Shown here: positions 27,261-34,836 of the stretch, in pieces | How the letters are laid out: each line of letters starts with the position of its first letter | Position numbering within the stretch: position 1 is the stretch's first letter | Assembly: GCA_942490985.1 (NCBI GenBank) | Contig: CALNYW010000003.1 | Coordinates: 434,001-498,000, forward strand | Length of the DNA: 64,000 nt | DNA from: Thiosocius sp942490985 | GTDB taxonomy: Bacteria; Pseudomonadota; Gammaproteobacteria; Chromatiales; Chromatiaceae | Direction of reading: 5' to 3' | Made by a program: the position numbers and the translations under genes | Notes under the pieces: generated by a model | Seen by the model: only the letters and a program-made list of their open reading frames with translations | Databases searched by the model: none | What the model was told of the DNA's origin: nothing

Positions 27261-29126
27261 TCAAGGATCGGGCGGTTCCGACGAGGCGGACCACTCAGGT
27301 GTTTCGCCATTCGGCTCCGCCAGTAAAGCACCATGGTGGCCGACAAACCAAAATGGCTCCGCCTGCGCATCTGCCCGCCCCTGTTCGGCGGCTGCGACGG
27401 CTTTTGCTACCAAGCCTGGCAGCTCGCTTTCTGCCGCGAGTTGAATCAGCAGTCCCGAGGGTGACGGCAGCGCCCCCTCGCGAATTGCGAACGCCTCGGT
27501 CATACCCGGGACCAGCGGCTGGTCGTCCATCCGCCAACCTGCCGGACCATGGAAACGTTGCCAGGCGAGTTGGAGCAGTGCCGTCAGGAAGGTGCGATCG
27601 CGCGGGTCTTCACTGAGCTGTGCGTAAATCGCGATGCCATACGCGACATAAGCGTAATCTTCCAGTGACGCTTTACCCAACGGACTCGCCCTGCCCTCGG
27701 CATCGATCACGACGGCGCGGCGTAACCCGACGCCATCCCACAGCCGCTCGCGCAGAAAATCGCGGATGCGCTGCGCGCAAGCAGGAAAGATCGGGTCATC
27801 CCAGCGCTGCGCCGCTTTGGCGAACGCGGCCAACATCAAGCCGTTCCAGCCGGCCAGCTCCTTGTCATCCTTGGGCAGTTGACGCTTCGCCCGCAGCGTC
27901 AACAAACGCAGTCTGAGCTGATGGAGACGCGCCGCCACCGCCGCGGGCTCAGTTTCCAGGGCAGCGGCAATCTGGTCGATCGATTCCCCCTGCCGTGGCA
28001 GGTGTCCGGCATCGAACGGCGGCAGGTCGAGCATGTTCCAGTATCGCCGCACCAGCGCCGTATCTGCTTCACCGAGCTGACGGTGAAGTTGATCGACAGA
28101 CCAGAGATAAAAGCCCCCTTCTTCACCGCTGCCATCGACGGCTGAAAAGCTCGCAACAAAGCCGCCTTGCGGCCCTATCATCTCGCGGGCGACAAAATGC
28201 AGGGTGTCGTACGCCACGTCGGCGTAATCGTCACGCGCGAACACATCGGCCGCGAGCATGAAGACCTCGGCCAACAGCGCCTGGGTGTAGAGCATCTTTT
28301 CGAAGTGCGGGACCTGCCAACCGGGGTCAACCGTGTACCGGAAGAACCCACCGCCAAGGTGATCGCGAAGCCCCTGTGCCGCCATATTGTCGAGCGTCAG
28401 CTGGAGGAACTCAGCCAACGCTGGAATCGGCCGAACGGCCTGTACCCGCAGCAATGCCAGTAGCTGGGGCGCCATCGGAAAGCGGCTCTGATCGCCGAAA
28501 CCACCTTCCATCGGGTTGGCGAGTTGCAGCGCCTGTTGCACGAGCGCGTCCTGCAACAGGGCGGCGGGGAGCGGTTCGACTGTCGCGACCGGTTGGTTCA
28601 GGCGCAACTGCAGCAGCGTGCGACGCGCCAGGTTGCGCATCCGCCCGCGCTCATCTGTCCAGACGCGGTTGAGCCGTTGCAGCAGTTGCAGAAAACGCTC
28701 CGGAGGCAGATAGGTCGCCCCGATCAGCGGGTATCCCTCGGGTGTGAGGAACACGTTCAGCGGCCAACCGGCCTGGCCCGTGGTCTGCTCGACATAGTCG
28801 ATCAGGTATGCATCCAGTGCGCCATGCAACTCACGATCGAGCTTGACCGGCACGAAATGCCGATTGAGAAAAGTGGCTATTTCGGGATCTTGATAACTCT
28901 CGCGTTGCATCACGTGGCACCAATGACACGCGAAATAACCCGATGAGACCAACAGCAGTTTGCCGCTGTCGCGCGCAGTAGCCACCGCCTCTTCACCCCA
29001 GTCCTGCCAAGCAACAGGGTCGTCCCCGTGCATCGCCAGATAAGGCGATGGATGATCCTGCAGGGTGTTTTCCAACGCCAACGTCGGAGCGGCAAAAGCG
29101 AGCAGCAGAAGCAGACGCAAGATCAT
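27261..29126 (-). CDS. DUF255 thioredoxin-domain protein (YyaL/SPATA20 family)
   Basis: A 621-residue protein with a signal peptide (ending TLALEN). The thioredoxin-like domain is recognisable from NTLQDHPSPYLAMHGDDPVA, LLLVSSGYFACHWCHVMQRE (with a CHWC redox motif) and AGWPLNVFLTPEGYPL. A long alpha/alpha-barrel region follows (HLGGGFFRYTVDPGWQVPHF, AGWNGLMLAAFAKAA). Members are widespread, but their substrates are unknown. The gene follows tatC by 34 bases in the same direction and may be the last gene of the his-tat unit. Unlike many homologues, this one appears exported. Confidence 0.88.
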   Translation of the reverse strand: MILRLLLLLAFAAPTLALENTLQDHPSPYLAMHGDDPVAWQDWGEEAVATARDSGKLLLVSSGYFACHWCHVMQRESYQDPEIATFLNRHFVPVKLDRELHGALDAYLIDYVEQTTGQAGWPLNVFLTPEGYPLIGATYLPPERFLQLLQRLNRVWTDERGRMRNLARRTLLQLRLNQPVATVEPLPAALLQDALVQQALQLANPMEGGFGDQSRFPMAPQLLALLRVQAVRPIPALAEFLQLTLDNMAAQGLRDHLGGGFFRYTVDPGWQVPHFEKMLYTQALLAEVFMLAADVFARDDYADVAYDTLHFVAREMIGPQGGFVASFSAVDGSGEEGGFYLWSVDQLHRQLGEADTALVRRYWNMLDLPPFDAGHLPRQGESIDQIAAALETEPAAVAARLHQLRLRLLTLRAKRQLPKDDKELAGWNGLMLAAFAKAAQRWDDPIFPACAQRIRDFLRERLWDGVGLRRAVVIDAEGRASPLGKASLEDYAYVAYGIAIYAQLSEDPRDRTFLTALLQLAWQRFHGPAGWRMDDQPLVPGMTEAFAIREGALPSPSGLLIQLAAESELPGLVAKAVAAAEQGRADAQAEPFWFVGHHGALLAEPNGETPEWSASSEPPDP

Positions 29127-29160
29127 GCGGATACGCTCCAGGCGTTAAGTATTTCCAGTG

Positions 29161-30345
29161 CTAGCTATCCAGCTGTTCGAGGATATTGCGCGCTACCTTC
29201 ACTTGGGTCTCGTTGCCATCGGCCAACACCTCGTAGAGCAAACGCCGCGCCTCGCCAAGGGCCCCTGTCGCACGCAACGCGACGACCTGTTCGAGCTTTG
29301 CATCGACCAACGCCTCAGTTGCGCTACGCTGCGGGAATACCTCCTCTTCATCGAGCATGTCTGCCGAATCGTCTTCGCTGAACTCTACCGTCTCAGCCGA
29401 TGCGGCCGTGTCTTTCGACGCTGGCGCCGTCGCACCGTCCCGTGGTGCTTCGAGCTCATCGAACTCTCGTTCGATACGATCGAACTCGTCTTCCATTTCC
29501 TGTTCGTCGAGCGGCTCGAAGTCGCCTTCCGCAACTGCCGATGAGCCAGCAGCCACGGCGCTCGCGGACGTGCCATCGACGCCATCTTCATCATCGTAGT
29601 CGTCGTCGCGGTCCCGCCTGCGACGCGCAACGATGCGGGCGAACACCAACCCCACCTCAAACAGGATCCACATCGGCATCGCCAGAAGGGTTTGCGAGAT
29701 GATGTCGGGCGGGGTCAAAAACATCCCGATGATGAAGGCGCCAACAATGACATACGGCCTTTTGGCGGCCAGCTTTTCCGGCGTCGTGGCACCAGCGAGG
29801 ACCAGCACGATCGTCGCGATCGGCACCTCGAACGCCAGGCCGAATGCAAAAAACAGCGTCAGCACGAAATCGAGATAGTGGGTGATGTCGGTCATCACCG
29901 CGACGCCCTCCGGCGCGACACCGGTCAGGAACGCGAACACCAGCGGAAAGACAACGAAATAAGCAAACGCCGCGCCGAGGTAGAACAGGATGACACTGGA
30001 TGCCAGTAGCGGGACAGCGAGCCGCTTCTCATGCTGATAGAGGCCGGGCGCGATAAAGCCCCAAAACTGATGTAGCAGGTACGGCATGGCGACGAAGACC
30101 GCCGTCACCAGGGCGAGCTTGAACGGCGTGAGGAACGGCGATGCGACCTGCGTCGCGATCATGCTGGTGCCTTCCGGCAGCACTCGCATCAGGGGGTCGG
30201 CGACGAAGACGTAGATATCGTTACCGAACGGGAACAGCCCGACAAAGATCACCAGGATCGCCAGCATCATGCGCATCAGGCGATCGCGCAGTTCAACCAG
30301 GTGGCTGAGAAACGGCTGCTCCGGCAGCGTGACCTTATCCGTCAT
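29161..30345 (-). CDS. tatC: Sec-independent translocase TatC with a FimV-like C-terminal extension
   Basis: A 394-residue protein against about 250 for ordinary TatC. Residues 1-240 are TatC: FLSHLVELRDRLMRMMLAIL at the N-terminus, six membrane helices, the HQFWGFIAPGLYQHEKR loop and LTPPDIISQTLLAMPMW. After a basic RRRRDRDDDYDDED stretch comes a long acidic, Ala/Ser/Asp-rich linker, and the last 50 residues (DAKLEQVVALRATGALGEAR, then LLYEVLADGN-type repeats) resemble the C-terminal tetratricopeptide-like domain of FimV. TatC is the receptor for twin-arginine signals. The extension may be a protein-interaction arm in the cytoplasm. Its start overlaps tatB by 11 bases. Confidence 0.92.
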   Translation of the reverse strand: MTDKVTLPEQPFLSHLVELRDRLMRMMLAILVIFVGLFPFGNDIYVFVADPLMRVLPEGTSMIATQVASPFLTPFKLALVTAVFVAMPYLLHQFWGFIAPGLYQHEKRLAVPLLASSVILFYLGAAFAYFVVFPLVFAFLTGVAPEGVAVMTDITHYLDFVLTLFFAFGLAFEVPIATIVLVLAGATTPEKLAAKRPYVIVGAFIIGMFLTPPDIISQTLLAMPMWILFEVGLVFARIVARRRRDRDDDYDDEDGVDGTSASAVAAGSSAVAEGDFEPLDEQEMEDEFDRIEREFDELEAPRDGATAPASKDTAASAETVEFSEDDSADMLDEEEVFPQRSATEALVDAKLEQVVALRATGALGEARRLLYEVLADGNETQVKVARNILEQLDS

Positions 30346-30664
30346 GCTTGTCGTCGCTGCCGGACGATTTCGACTTGCCGGTCACGGCGCTCTCGGTGTC
30401 GGAACGAATCTGCTCGAAGCTGCTCTTGGTATCTTCGACGATTTCGTGCAGCGGATTGTTCTTTTTTTGTTTGTCGAGAATCTGGCGCAGTTCATCCGCC
30501 TTGATCTCGCGGTCGATATCGTCTTTCACCGAGCTGATGAAACGACGCCCACGGCCAAGCCACATACCCGCACTACGTGCCAGTTTGGGCAGCCGTTCTG
30601 GGCCGACGACCAGCAACGCCACGATGCCGATCAGCAGCAGTTCGAAAAACCCGACATCGAACAT
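30335..30664 (-). CDS. tatB: Sec-independent translocase TatB
   Basis: A 109-residue protein. MFDVGFFELLLIGIVALLVV is the membrane anchor and GPERLPKLARSAG the amphipathic hinge typical of TatB, with the Glu of the membrane segment retained. A helical charged region (VKDDIDREIKADELRQILDK) and a hydrophilic tail follow. TatB forms the substrate-binding complex with TatC. The gene sits between tatA (25 bases upstream) and tatC (overlapping). Confidence 0.93.
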   Translation of the reverse strand: MFDVGFFELLLIGIVALLVVGPERLPKLARSAGMWLGRGRRFISSVKDDIDREIKADELRQILDKQKKNNPLHEIVEDTKSSFEQIRSDTESAVTGKSKSSGSDDKHDG

Positions 30665-30689
30665 CGTTCAGGATTCCGAAGATCGCGTT

Positions 30690-30926
30690 CTATTGCTTAT
30701 CTTTTTCGCGGGTCGCTTCACCCTCGATGATTTTCTCGTCGGCCTGTTCGAGTTTCTCGGGGGCCTTGTCGTCTTTCTTTTCCTCGTCACCCATGGCCTT
30801 CTTGAAGCCTTTCACGGCGTTACCGAGGTCGCCGCCCAGGTTGCGCAGGCGCTTGGTGCCGAACAACAACAGCACGATCACGAGGATGATCAACAATTGC
30901 CAGATACTGATTCCACCAAATCCCAT
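30690..30926 (-). CDS. tatA: Sec-independent translocase TatA
   Basis: A 78-residue protein. The ATG at 30926 follows GGAGAG; longer upstream frame is discounted. MGFGGISIWQLLIILVIVLL is the membrane helix, followed by LFGTKRLRNLGGDLGNAVKG, the conserved amphipathic helix with the FGTK(R)LR motif, and a Lys/Glu-rich tail. TatA oligomers form the transient protein-conducting element of the Tat system. It is the first tat gene, 88 bases after hisE. Confidence 0.95.
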   Translation of the reverse strand: MGFGGISIWQLLIILVIVLLLFGTKRLRNLGGDLGNAVKGFKKAMGDEEKKDDKAPEKLEQADEKIIEGEATREKDKQ

Positions 30927-31014
30927 TGTTCTCTCCGGTACAGACCCGTGCGGCAACGCGCCGGGGCAGATATTTAAGGGGAGGATAATACCGCAAGCGG
31001 GACGACGCGGCGGC

Positions 31015-31335
31015 CTATTCGCCGCGCTGGGCCTTCTCTTCGAGGCCTGACAGGCCGAATCTTCGGTCCAATTCGGCCAGCACATCATCCGGATGGAGCC
31101 CCTGGTGGGCGAGTAAGACAAGGCTGTGGAACCATAAATCCGCTATTTCATAGATGATTTTGTCCCGATCGGCGTCTTTTGCCGCCATAACCGTCTCGGT
31201 GGCCTCTTCACCGATTTTCTTGAGAATCGCATCGAGACCCTTCGCGTAAAGCTTGGCGACGTAGGAGCTGCCCGGGTCGGCGGCCTTCCTTCGTTCCAGG
31301 ACATCGGCAAGGCGTTGCAGCGTGTCATCACTCAC
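31015..31335 (-). CDS. hisE: Phosphoribosyl-ATP pyrophosphatase
   Basis: A 106-residue protein. It contains LADVLERRKAADPGSSYVAK, IGEEATETVMAAKDADRDKI and YEIADLWFHSLVLLAHQGL, the all-alpha NTP-pyrophosphatase fold with the EExxE metal ligands. It hydrolyses phosphoribosyl-ATP to phosphoribosyl-AMP in histidine synthesis. This is a stand-alone HisE: no HisI (cyclohydrolase) domain is fused and none lies between hisF and this gene. Its start overlaps the hisF stop by 4 bases. Confidence 0.95.
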   Translation of the reverse strand: MSDDTLQRLADVLERRKAADPGSSYVAKLYAKGLDAILKKIGEEATETVMAAKDADRDKIIYEIADLWFHSLVLLAHQGLHPDDVLAELDRRFGLSGLEEKAQRGE

Positions 31336-32093
31336 AGTCTTACCTCGACACCCTGGTCCGCCATAAACCGCTTGGCCTCGCCAATGCTGAATTCGGCAAA
31401 GTGGAAGATCGATGCCGCCAGCACCGCATCAGCGCCGCCCTGCTTCACGCCATCGACGAGATGCTGCAATTCACCGACCCCGCCCGACGCGATCACCGGA
31501 ATCGGCACCGCTTCAGCGACCGCCCGGGTGAGTTCGTTGTCGAACCCAACCCGCGTGCCATCGCGATCCATACTGGTCAAAAGGATTTCCCCCGCACCAT
31601 AGTCGGCCATCTTTTTCGCCCAGCCGATCGCATCGATACCTGTCGGCTTGCGGCCGCCGTGGGTAAATATCTCCCAATGGTCATCGACCCGCTTGGCGTC
31701 GATCGCAACGACAATGCACTGCGAACCAAACCGGTCCGTCACCTCTTGGACGAATTCCGGATTGAACACCGCCGCCGAATTGATCCCGACCTTGTCCGCC
31801 CCGGCATTGAGCATCCGCAACACATCATCTGCCTTGCGAATGCCGCCACCCACGGTCAGCGGAATGAACACCTCGGATGCCACCTTTTCAACGACATGAA
31901 CGATGGTTTCCCGGTCATCAGAGGTCGCGGTGATATCCAGGAAGGTGATCTCGTCGGCCCCTTCTTCGTTATAACGGCGCGCCACCTCTACCGGGTCGCC
32001 CGCATCGCGGATATCGACGAATTTCACACCTTTGACCACACGGCCGGCGTCGACGTCGAGACAGGGGATGATGCGTTTCGCGAGTCCCATCAA
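31332..32093 (-). CDS. hisF: Imidazole glycerol phosphate synthase, cyclase subunit
   Basis: A 253-residue TIM barrel. RIIPCLDVDAGRVVKGVKFV places the catalytic Asp at the end of strand 1. FLDITATSDDRETIVHVVEK, VGGGIRKADDVLRMLNAGAD, LLTSMDRDGTRVGFDNELTR (second catalytic Asp) and VIASGGVGELQHLVDGVKQG (phosphate loop) follow. It pairs with HisH to make IGP and AICAR from PRFAR, linking histidine and purine synthesis. The gene is central in the his run, between hisA and hisE. Confidence 0.97.
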   Translation of the reverse strand: MMGLAKRIIPCLDVDAGRVVKGVKFVDIRDAGDPVEVARRYNEEGADEITFLDITATSDDRETIVHVVEKVASEVFIPLTVGGGIRKADDVLRMLNAGADKVGINSAAVFNPEFVQEVTDRFGSQCIVVAIDAKRVDDHWEIFTHGGRKPTGIDAIGWAKKMADYGAGEILLTSMDRDGTRVGFDNELTRAVAEAVPIPVIASGGVGELQHLVDGVKQGGADAVLAASIFHFAEFSIGEAKRFMADQGVEVRL

Positions 32094-32142
32094 ACAGTCC
32101 CAATCAAAGCAGCCTTGTCATAGCAACCCTGCGACGGCGCCA

Positions 32143-32883
32143 TCAATCGGCGCGCCATTCATCAGCCAGGCGTTGCCCCTCGGCCAGATCTAGCGTCCCT
32201 TCATAGATCGCCCGCCCGGTAATCGCGCCGATGATGTTATCGGTGTCGGCCGCACACAGGGCGCGCACATCGTCGAGATTGGTAATACCGCCGGACGCAA
32301 TAACGGGAATGCGTACCGCATTGGCGAGCTTGGCGGTCGATTCGACATTGAGCCCCTGCATCATGCCGTCGCGGCTGATGTCGGTATAGACGATGGCATC
32401 TACCCCATCGATCTCGAAGTGCTGCGCCATGTCGATCACGTCGTGACGCGAGAGCTTCGACCAACCCTCGACCGCCACCTTGCCGTCTTTTGCGTCGAGG
32501 CCGACGATAATATGCCCGGGAAACTCGAGGCAGATCTCCGACACAAAATGGGGCTCACGAACCGCTTTGGTTCCCAATATGCACCAGCGCACACCGGCAT
32601 CGAGGTAGGCATCGATCGTTTCGGCATCACGGATACCGCCGCCGATCTGAATCGGCAGATCAGGAAACGATTCAGCGATGCGCTTGACAGGCTCGGCATT
32701 CACCGGCCTGCCCGCGAAAGCACCGTTTAGATCGACCATGTGCAACCGCCTGGCGCCGGCATCCACCCAGCGTTGCGCAATCTCGAGCGGATCATCCGAA
32801 AACACCGTGTCGTCATCCATCATGCCCTGACGCAAACGCACGCACTTGCCGTCTTTGAGATCGATTGCGGGTATTAAAATCAT
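32143..32883 (-). CDS. hisA: ProFAR isomerase
   Basis: A 246-residue protein from the ATG at 32883 (MILIPAIDLKDGKCVRLRQG); 13 earlier in-frame codons overlap the hisH side and are not needed. The TIM-barrel features are clear: Asp in AIDLKDG, HMVDLNGAFAGRPVN, QIGGGIRDAETIDAYLDAG, YTDISRDGMMQG and VIASGGITNLDDVRAL. It catalyses the Amadori isomerisation of ProFAR to PRFAR in histidine synthesis. It lies between hisH and hisF with about 50-base gaps on each side. Confidence 0.97.
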   Translation of the reverse strand: MILIPAIDLKDGKCVRLRQGMMDDDTVFSDDPLEIAQRWVDAGARRLHMVDLNGAFAGRPVNAEPVKRIAESFPDLPIQIGGGIRDAETIDAYLDAGVRWCILGTKAVREPHFVSEICLEFPGHIIVGLDAKDGKVAVEGWSKLSRHDVIDMAQHFEIDGVDAIVYTDISRDGMMQGLNVESTAKLANAVRIPVIASGGITNLDDVRALCAADTDNIIGAITGRAIYEGTLDLAEGQRLADEWRAD

Positions 32884-32932
32884 GGTGAATTCCCCGGCCA
32901 CGCCGCATGCTCGACGCGCCACAAGCTTGTCA

Positions 32933-33574
32933 TCAGAGAGACCACTTCACGAAATTTTCGAGCAGACGCAGGCCGGCGTCGGCACTCTTCTCGGGATGGA
33001 ACTGGGTAGCGAACAGGTTATCGCGGGCAATCGCCGAGGTAAAACGCACCCCGTAATCCGTCGTTGCAGCGATCAATGTCACATCCTCCGGCACGACGCG
33101 ATAACTGTGCACAAAGTAGAAACGGCTTTGGTCGGCGATGCCGTCCCAGAGCGGGTGTGGTAATGCCTGGTGCACCTGGCTCCATCCCATATGGGGAATC
33201 TTGAGCGGCAGACCATTGTCGCCTTGCGCCAGACCATCGAAGCGTCGCACGTCGCCGGCGAAAAGCCCAAGCAAGTTCGTTCCGTCGTTTTCTTCCGACT
33301 GCACCATGAGGACCTGCAAGCCCATGCAGATACCCAGAAACGGCTTGGCGGCGGCCGCGCCGAGGATCGCCTGGTTGAGATGGTGGTCGCCGATCGCTGC
33401 CATGCAGTCGCGCGCCGCGCCTTGCCCGGGAAACACCACACGATCCGCTTGCGCGATAAATGCCGGGTCATCCGTCGCGCGCACCAAGGCATCATCGGCA
33501 ACGTGTTCAATGGCTTTGACCACGGAACGCAGATTGCCCATGCCGTAGTCGATAACGGCGATTCTTTGCGCCAC
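32933..33574 (-). CDS. hisH: Imidazole glycerol phosphate synthase, glutamine amidotransferase subunit
   Basis: A 213-residue class I amidotransferase. AVIDYGMGNLRSVVKAIEHV at the N-terminus, the nucleophile in FLGICMGLQVLM, and His and Glu in ATQFHPEKSADAGLRLLENF complete the triad. It supplies ammonia to HisF. The start is 11 bases after hisB, consistent with one transcript. Confidence 0.97.
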   Translation of the reverse strand: MAQRIAVIDYGMGNLRSVVKAIEHVADDALVRATDDPAFIAQADRVVFPGQGAARDCMAAIGDHHLNQAILGAAAAKPFLGICMGLQVLMVQSEENDGTNLLGLFAGDVRRFDGLAQGDNGLPLKIPHMGWSQVHQALPHPLWDGIADQSRFYFVHSYRVVPEDVTLIAATTDYGVRFTSAIARDNLFATQFHPEKSADAGLRLLENFVKWSL

Positions 33575-33585
33575 GTCGCTGGCTC

Positions 33586-34176
33586 CTAGAGACTGCCCTT
33601 GGTGGACGGGACGATATCGCCGAGTCGTGAATCAGGCTCGATCGCCATGCGCAGTGCGCGACCGAACGCCTTGAACACCGTTTCGGCCTGATGATGCGCA
33701 TTGGCGCCTCGCAGGTTATCGACATGCAGCGTGACATTGGCGTGATTCACGAAGCCTTGGAAAAACTCGTGAAACAGGTCGACATCGAAGCTCCCAATCA
33801 CGCCGCGTACAAAGGGCACCTCGAAGACCAGGCCTGGGCGACCCGAGAGATCCAGCACGACCCGTGACAATGCCTCATCGAGCGGCACATACGCATGTCC
33901 GTAACGGCGAATACCTTTTTTGTCGCCGACGGCTTGCGAAAAGGCCTGGCCCAACGTAATCCCGATATCTTCGACCGTGTGGTGGGCGTCGATATGCAGA
34001 TCACCTTTCGCGGTGATCGTCAGGTCGATGAGCCCATGGCGAGCGATCTGATCGAGCATGTGCTCGAGGAAAGGTAGGCCGGTGTCAAATTGCGAAACGC
34101 CCGAACCATCGAGATCCAAGGACACCGCGATCTGGGTTTCCAGCGTATTACGTTCGATATTCGCGCTGCGGCTCAC
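33586..34176 (-). CDS. hisB: Imidazoleglycerol-phosphate dehydratase (monofunctional)
   Basis: 196 residues from a GTG at 34176, chosen because GAGGAAAG lies just upstream and the length fits monofunctional enzymes; the frame extends 22 codons further. NTLETQIAVSLDLDGSG, GLPFLEHMLDQIARHG, HIDAHHTVEDIGITLGQAF and NAHHQAETVFKAFGRALRMA are the metal-binding His motifs. There is no histidinol-phosphatase domain, unlike the fused enteric HisB. This is the first his gene in the run. Confidence 0.95.
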   Translation of the reverse strand: MSRSANIERNTLETQIAVSLDLDGSGVSQFDTGLPFLEHMLDQIARHGLIDLTITAKGDLHIDAHHTVEDIGITLGQAFSQAVGDKKGIRRYGHAYVPLDEALSRVVLDLSGRPGLVFEVPFVRGVIGSFDVDLFHEFFQGFVNHANVTLHVDNLRGANAHHQAETVFKAFGRALRMAIEPDSRLGDIVPSTKGSL

Positions 34177-34260
34177 CGCTGCTTTCCTCAATTGATACCG
34201 TACACGGGTGATATTACGCGAAACGACACCAGATCGGGACACAATCCAAGCAGCTGGTGA

Positions 34261-34698
34261 TCATGCTTCGAGCCAGAAGGTCACCGGCCCGACGTTGGTC
34301 AACGTAACCGCCATATCGGCACCAAATCGTCCCCGCGCCACGTCCGCATGCGTTGCCTGCGCCCGTGTCACCAGGTAGTCGAAGAGCGGCTGGGCAACCG
34401 GCGGTGGCGCGGCTGATGAAAAACTCGGGCGCCGCCCTTTGCGGGTATCGGCCGCCAGGGTGAATTGCGGCACCAGCAACAAGCCGCCGGCGGTTTCACG
34501 CAGGCTACGGTTCATCTGCCCGGCATCGTCCTCGAAAACGCGGTAGCCCAGCAGTCGCTCCACCAGCCGGTCTGCCCGTTGCTCGGTATCGTCGCGTTGG
34601 ATCCCGATCAACGCCAGCAGGCCACCCTCGATACGACCGATCGACGCGCTGCCGACCTTCACCTCTGCGCCACTGACCCGCTGAATCAGTCCAATCAA
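34261..34698 (-). CDS. dtd: D-aminoacyl-tRNA deacylase
   Basis: A 145-residue protein. MIGLIQRVSGAEVKVGSASI opens the fold. LLVPQFTLAADTRKGRRPSF carries the SQFTL-like catalytic motif (here PQFTL), and TNVGPVTFWLEA the NxGPVT motif. It hydrolyses D-amino acids mischarged on tRNA. It lies 84 bases upstream of hisB on the same strand and may share its transcript. It is divergent from the DUF1631 gene. Confidence 0.96.
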   Translation of the reverse strand: MIGLIQRVSGAEVKVGSASIGRIEGGLLALIGIQRDDTEQRADRLVERLLGYRVFEDDAGQMNRSLRETAGGLLLVPQFTLAADTRKGRRPSFSSAAPPPVAQPLFDYLVTRAQATHADVARGRFGADMAVTLTNVGPVTFWLEA

Positions 34699-34836
34699 GC
34701 TGCTTACCCCAACACGCCCCTGTTGCCGATGGCGTGCATTCTTAGTTCAAGTTCTGTGACCCGGTACCGATGAACAAGGTACTATTTCGGCTCCAAGACT
34801 GACATAACTGACCACACACGTCGTGGCGATGCCTGT

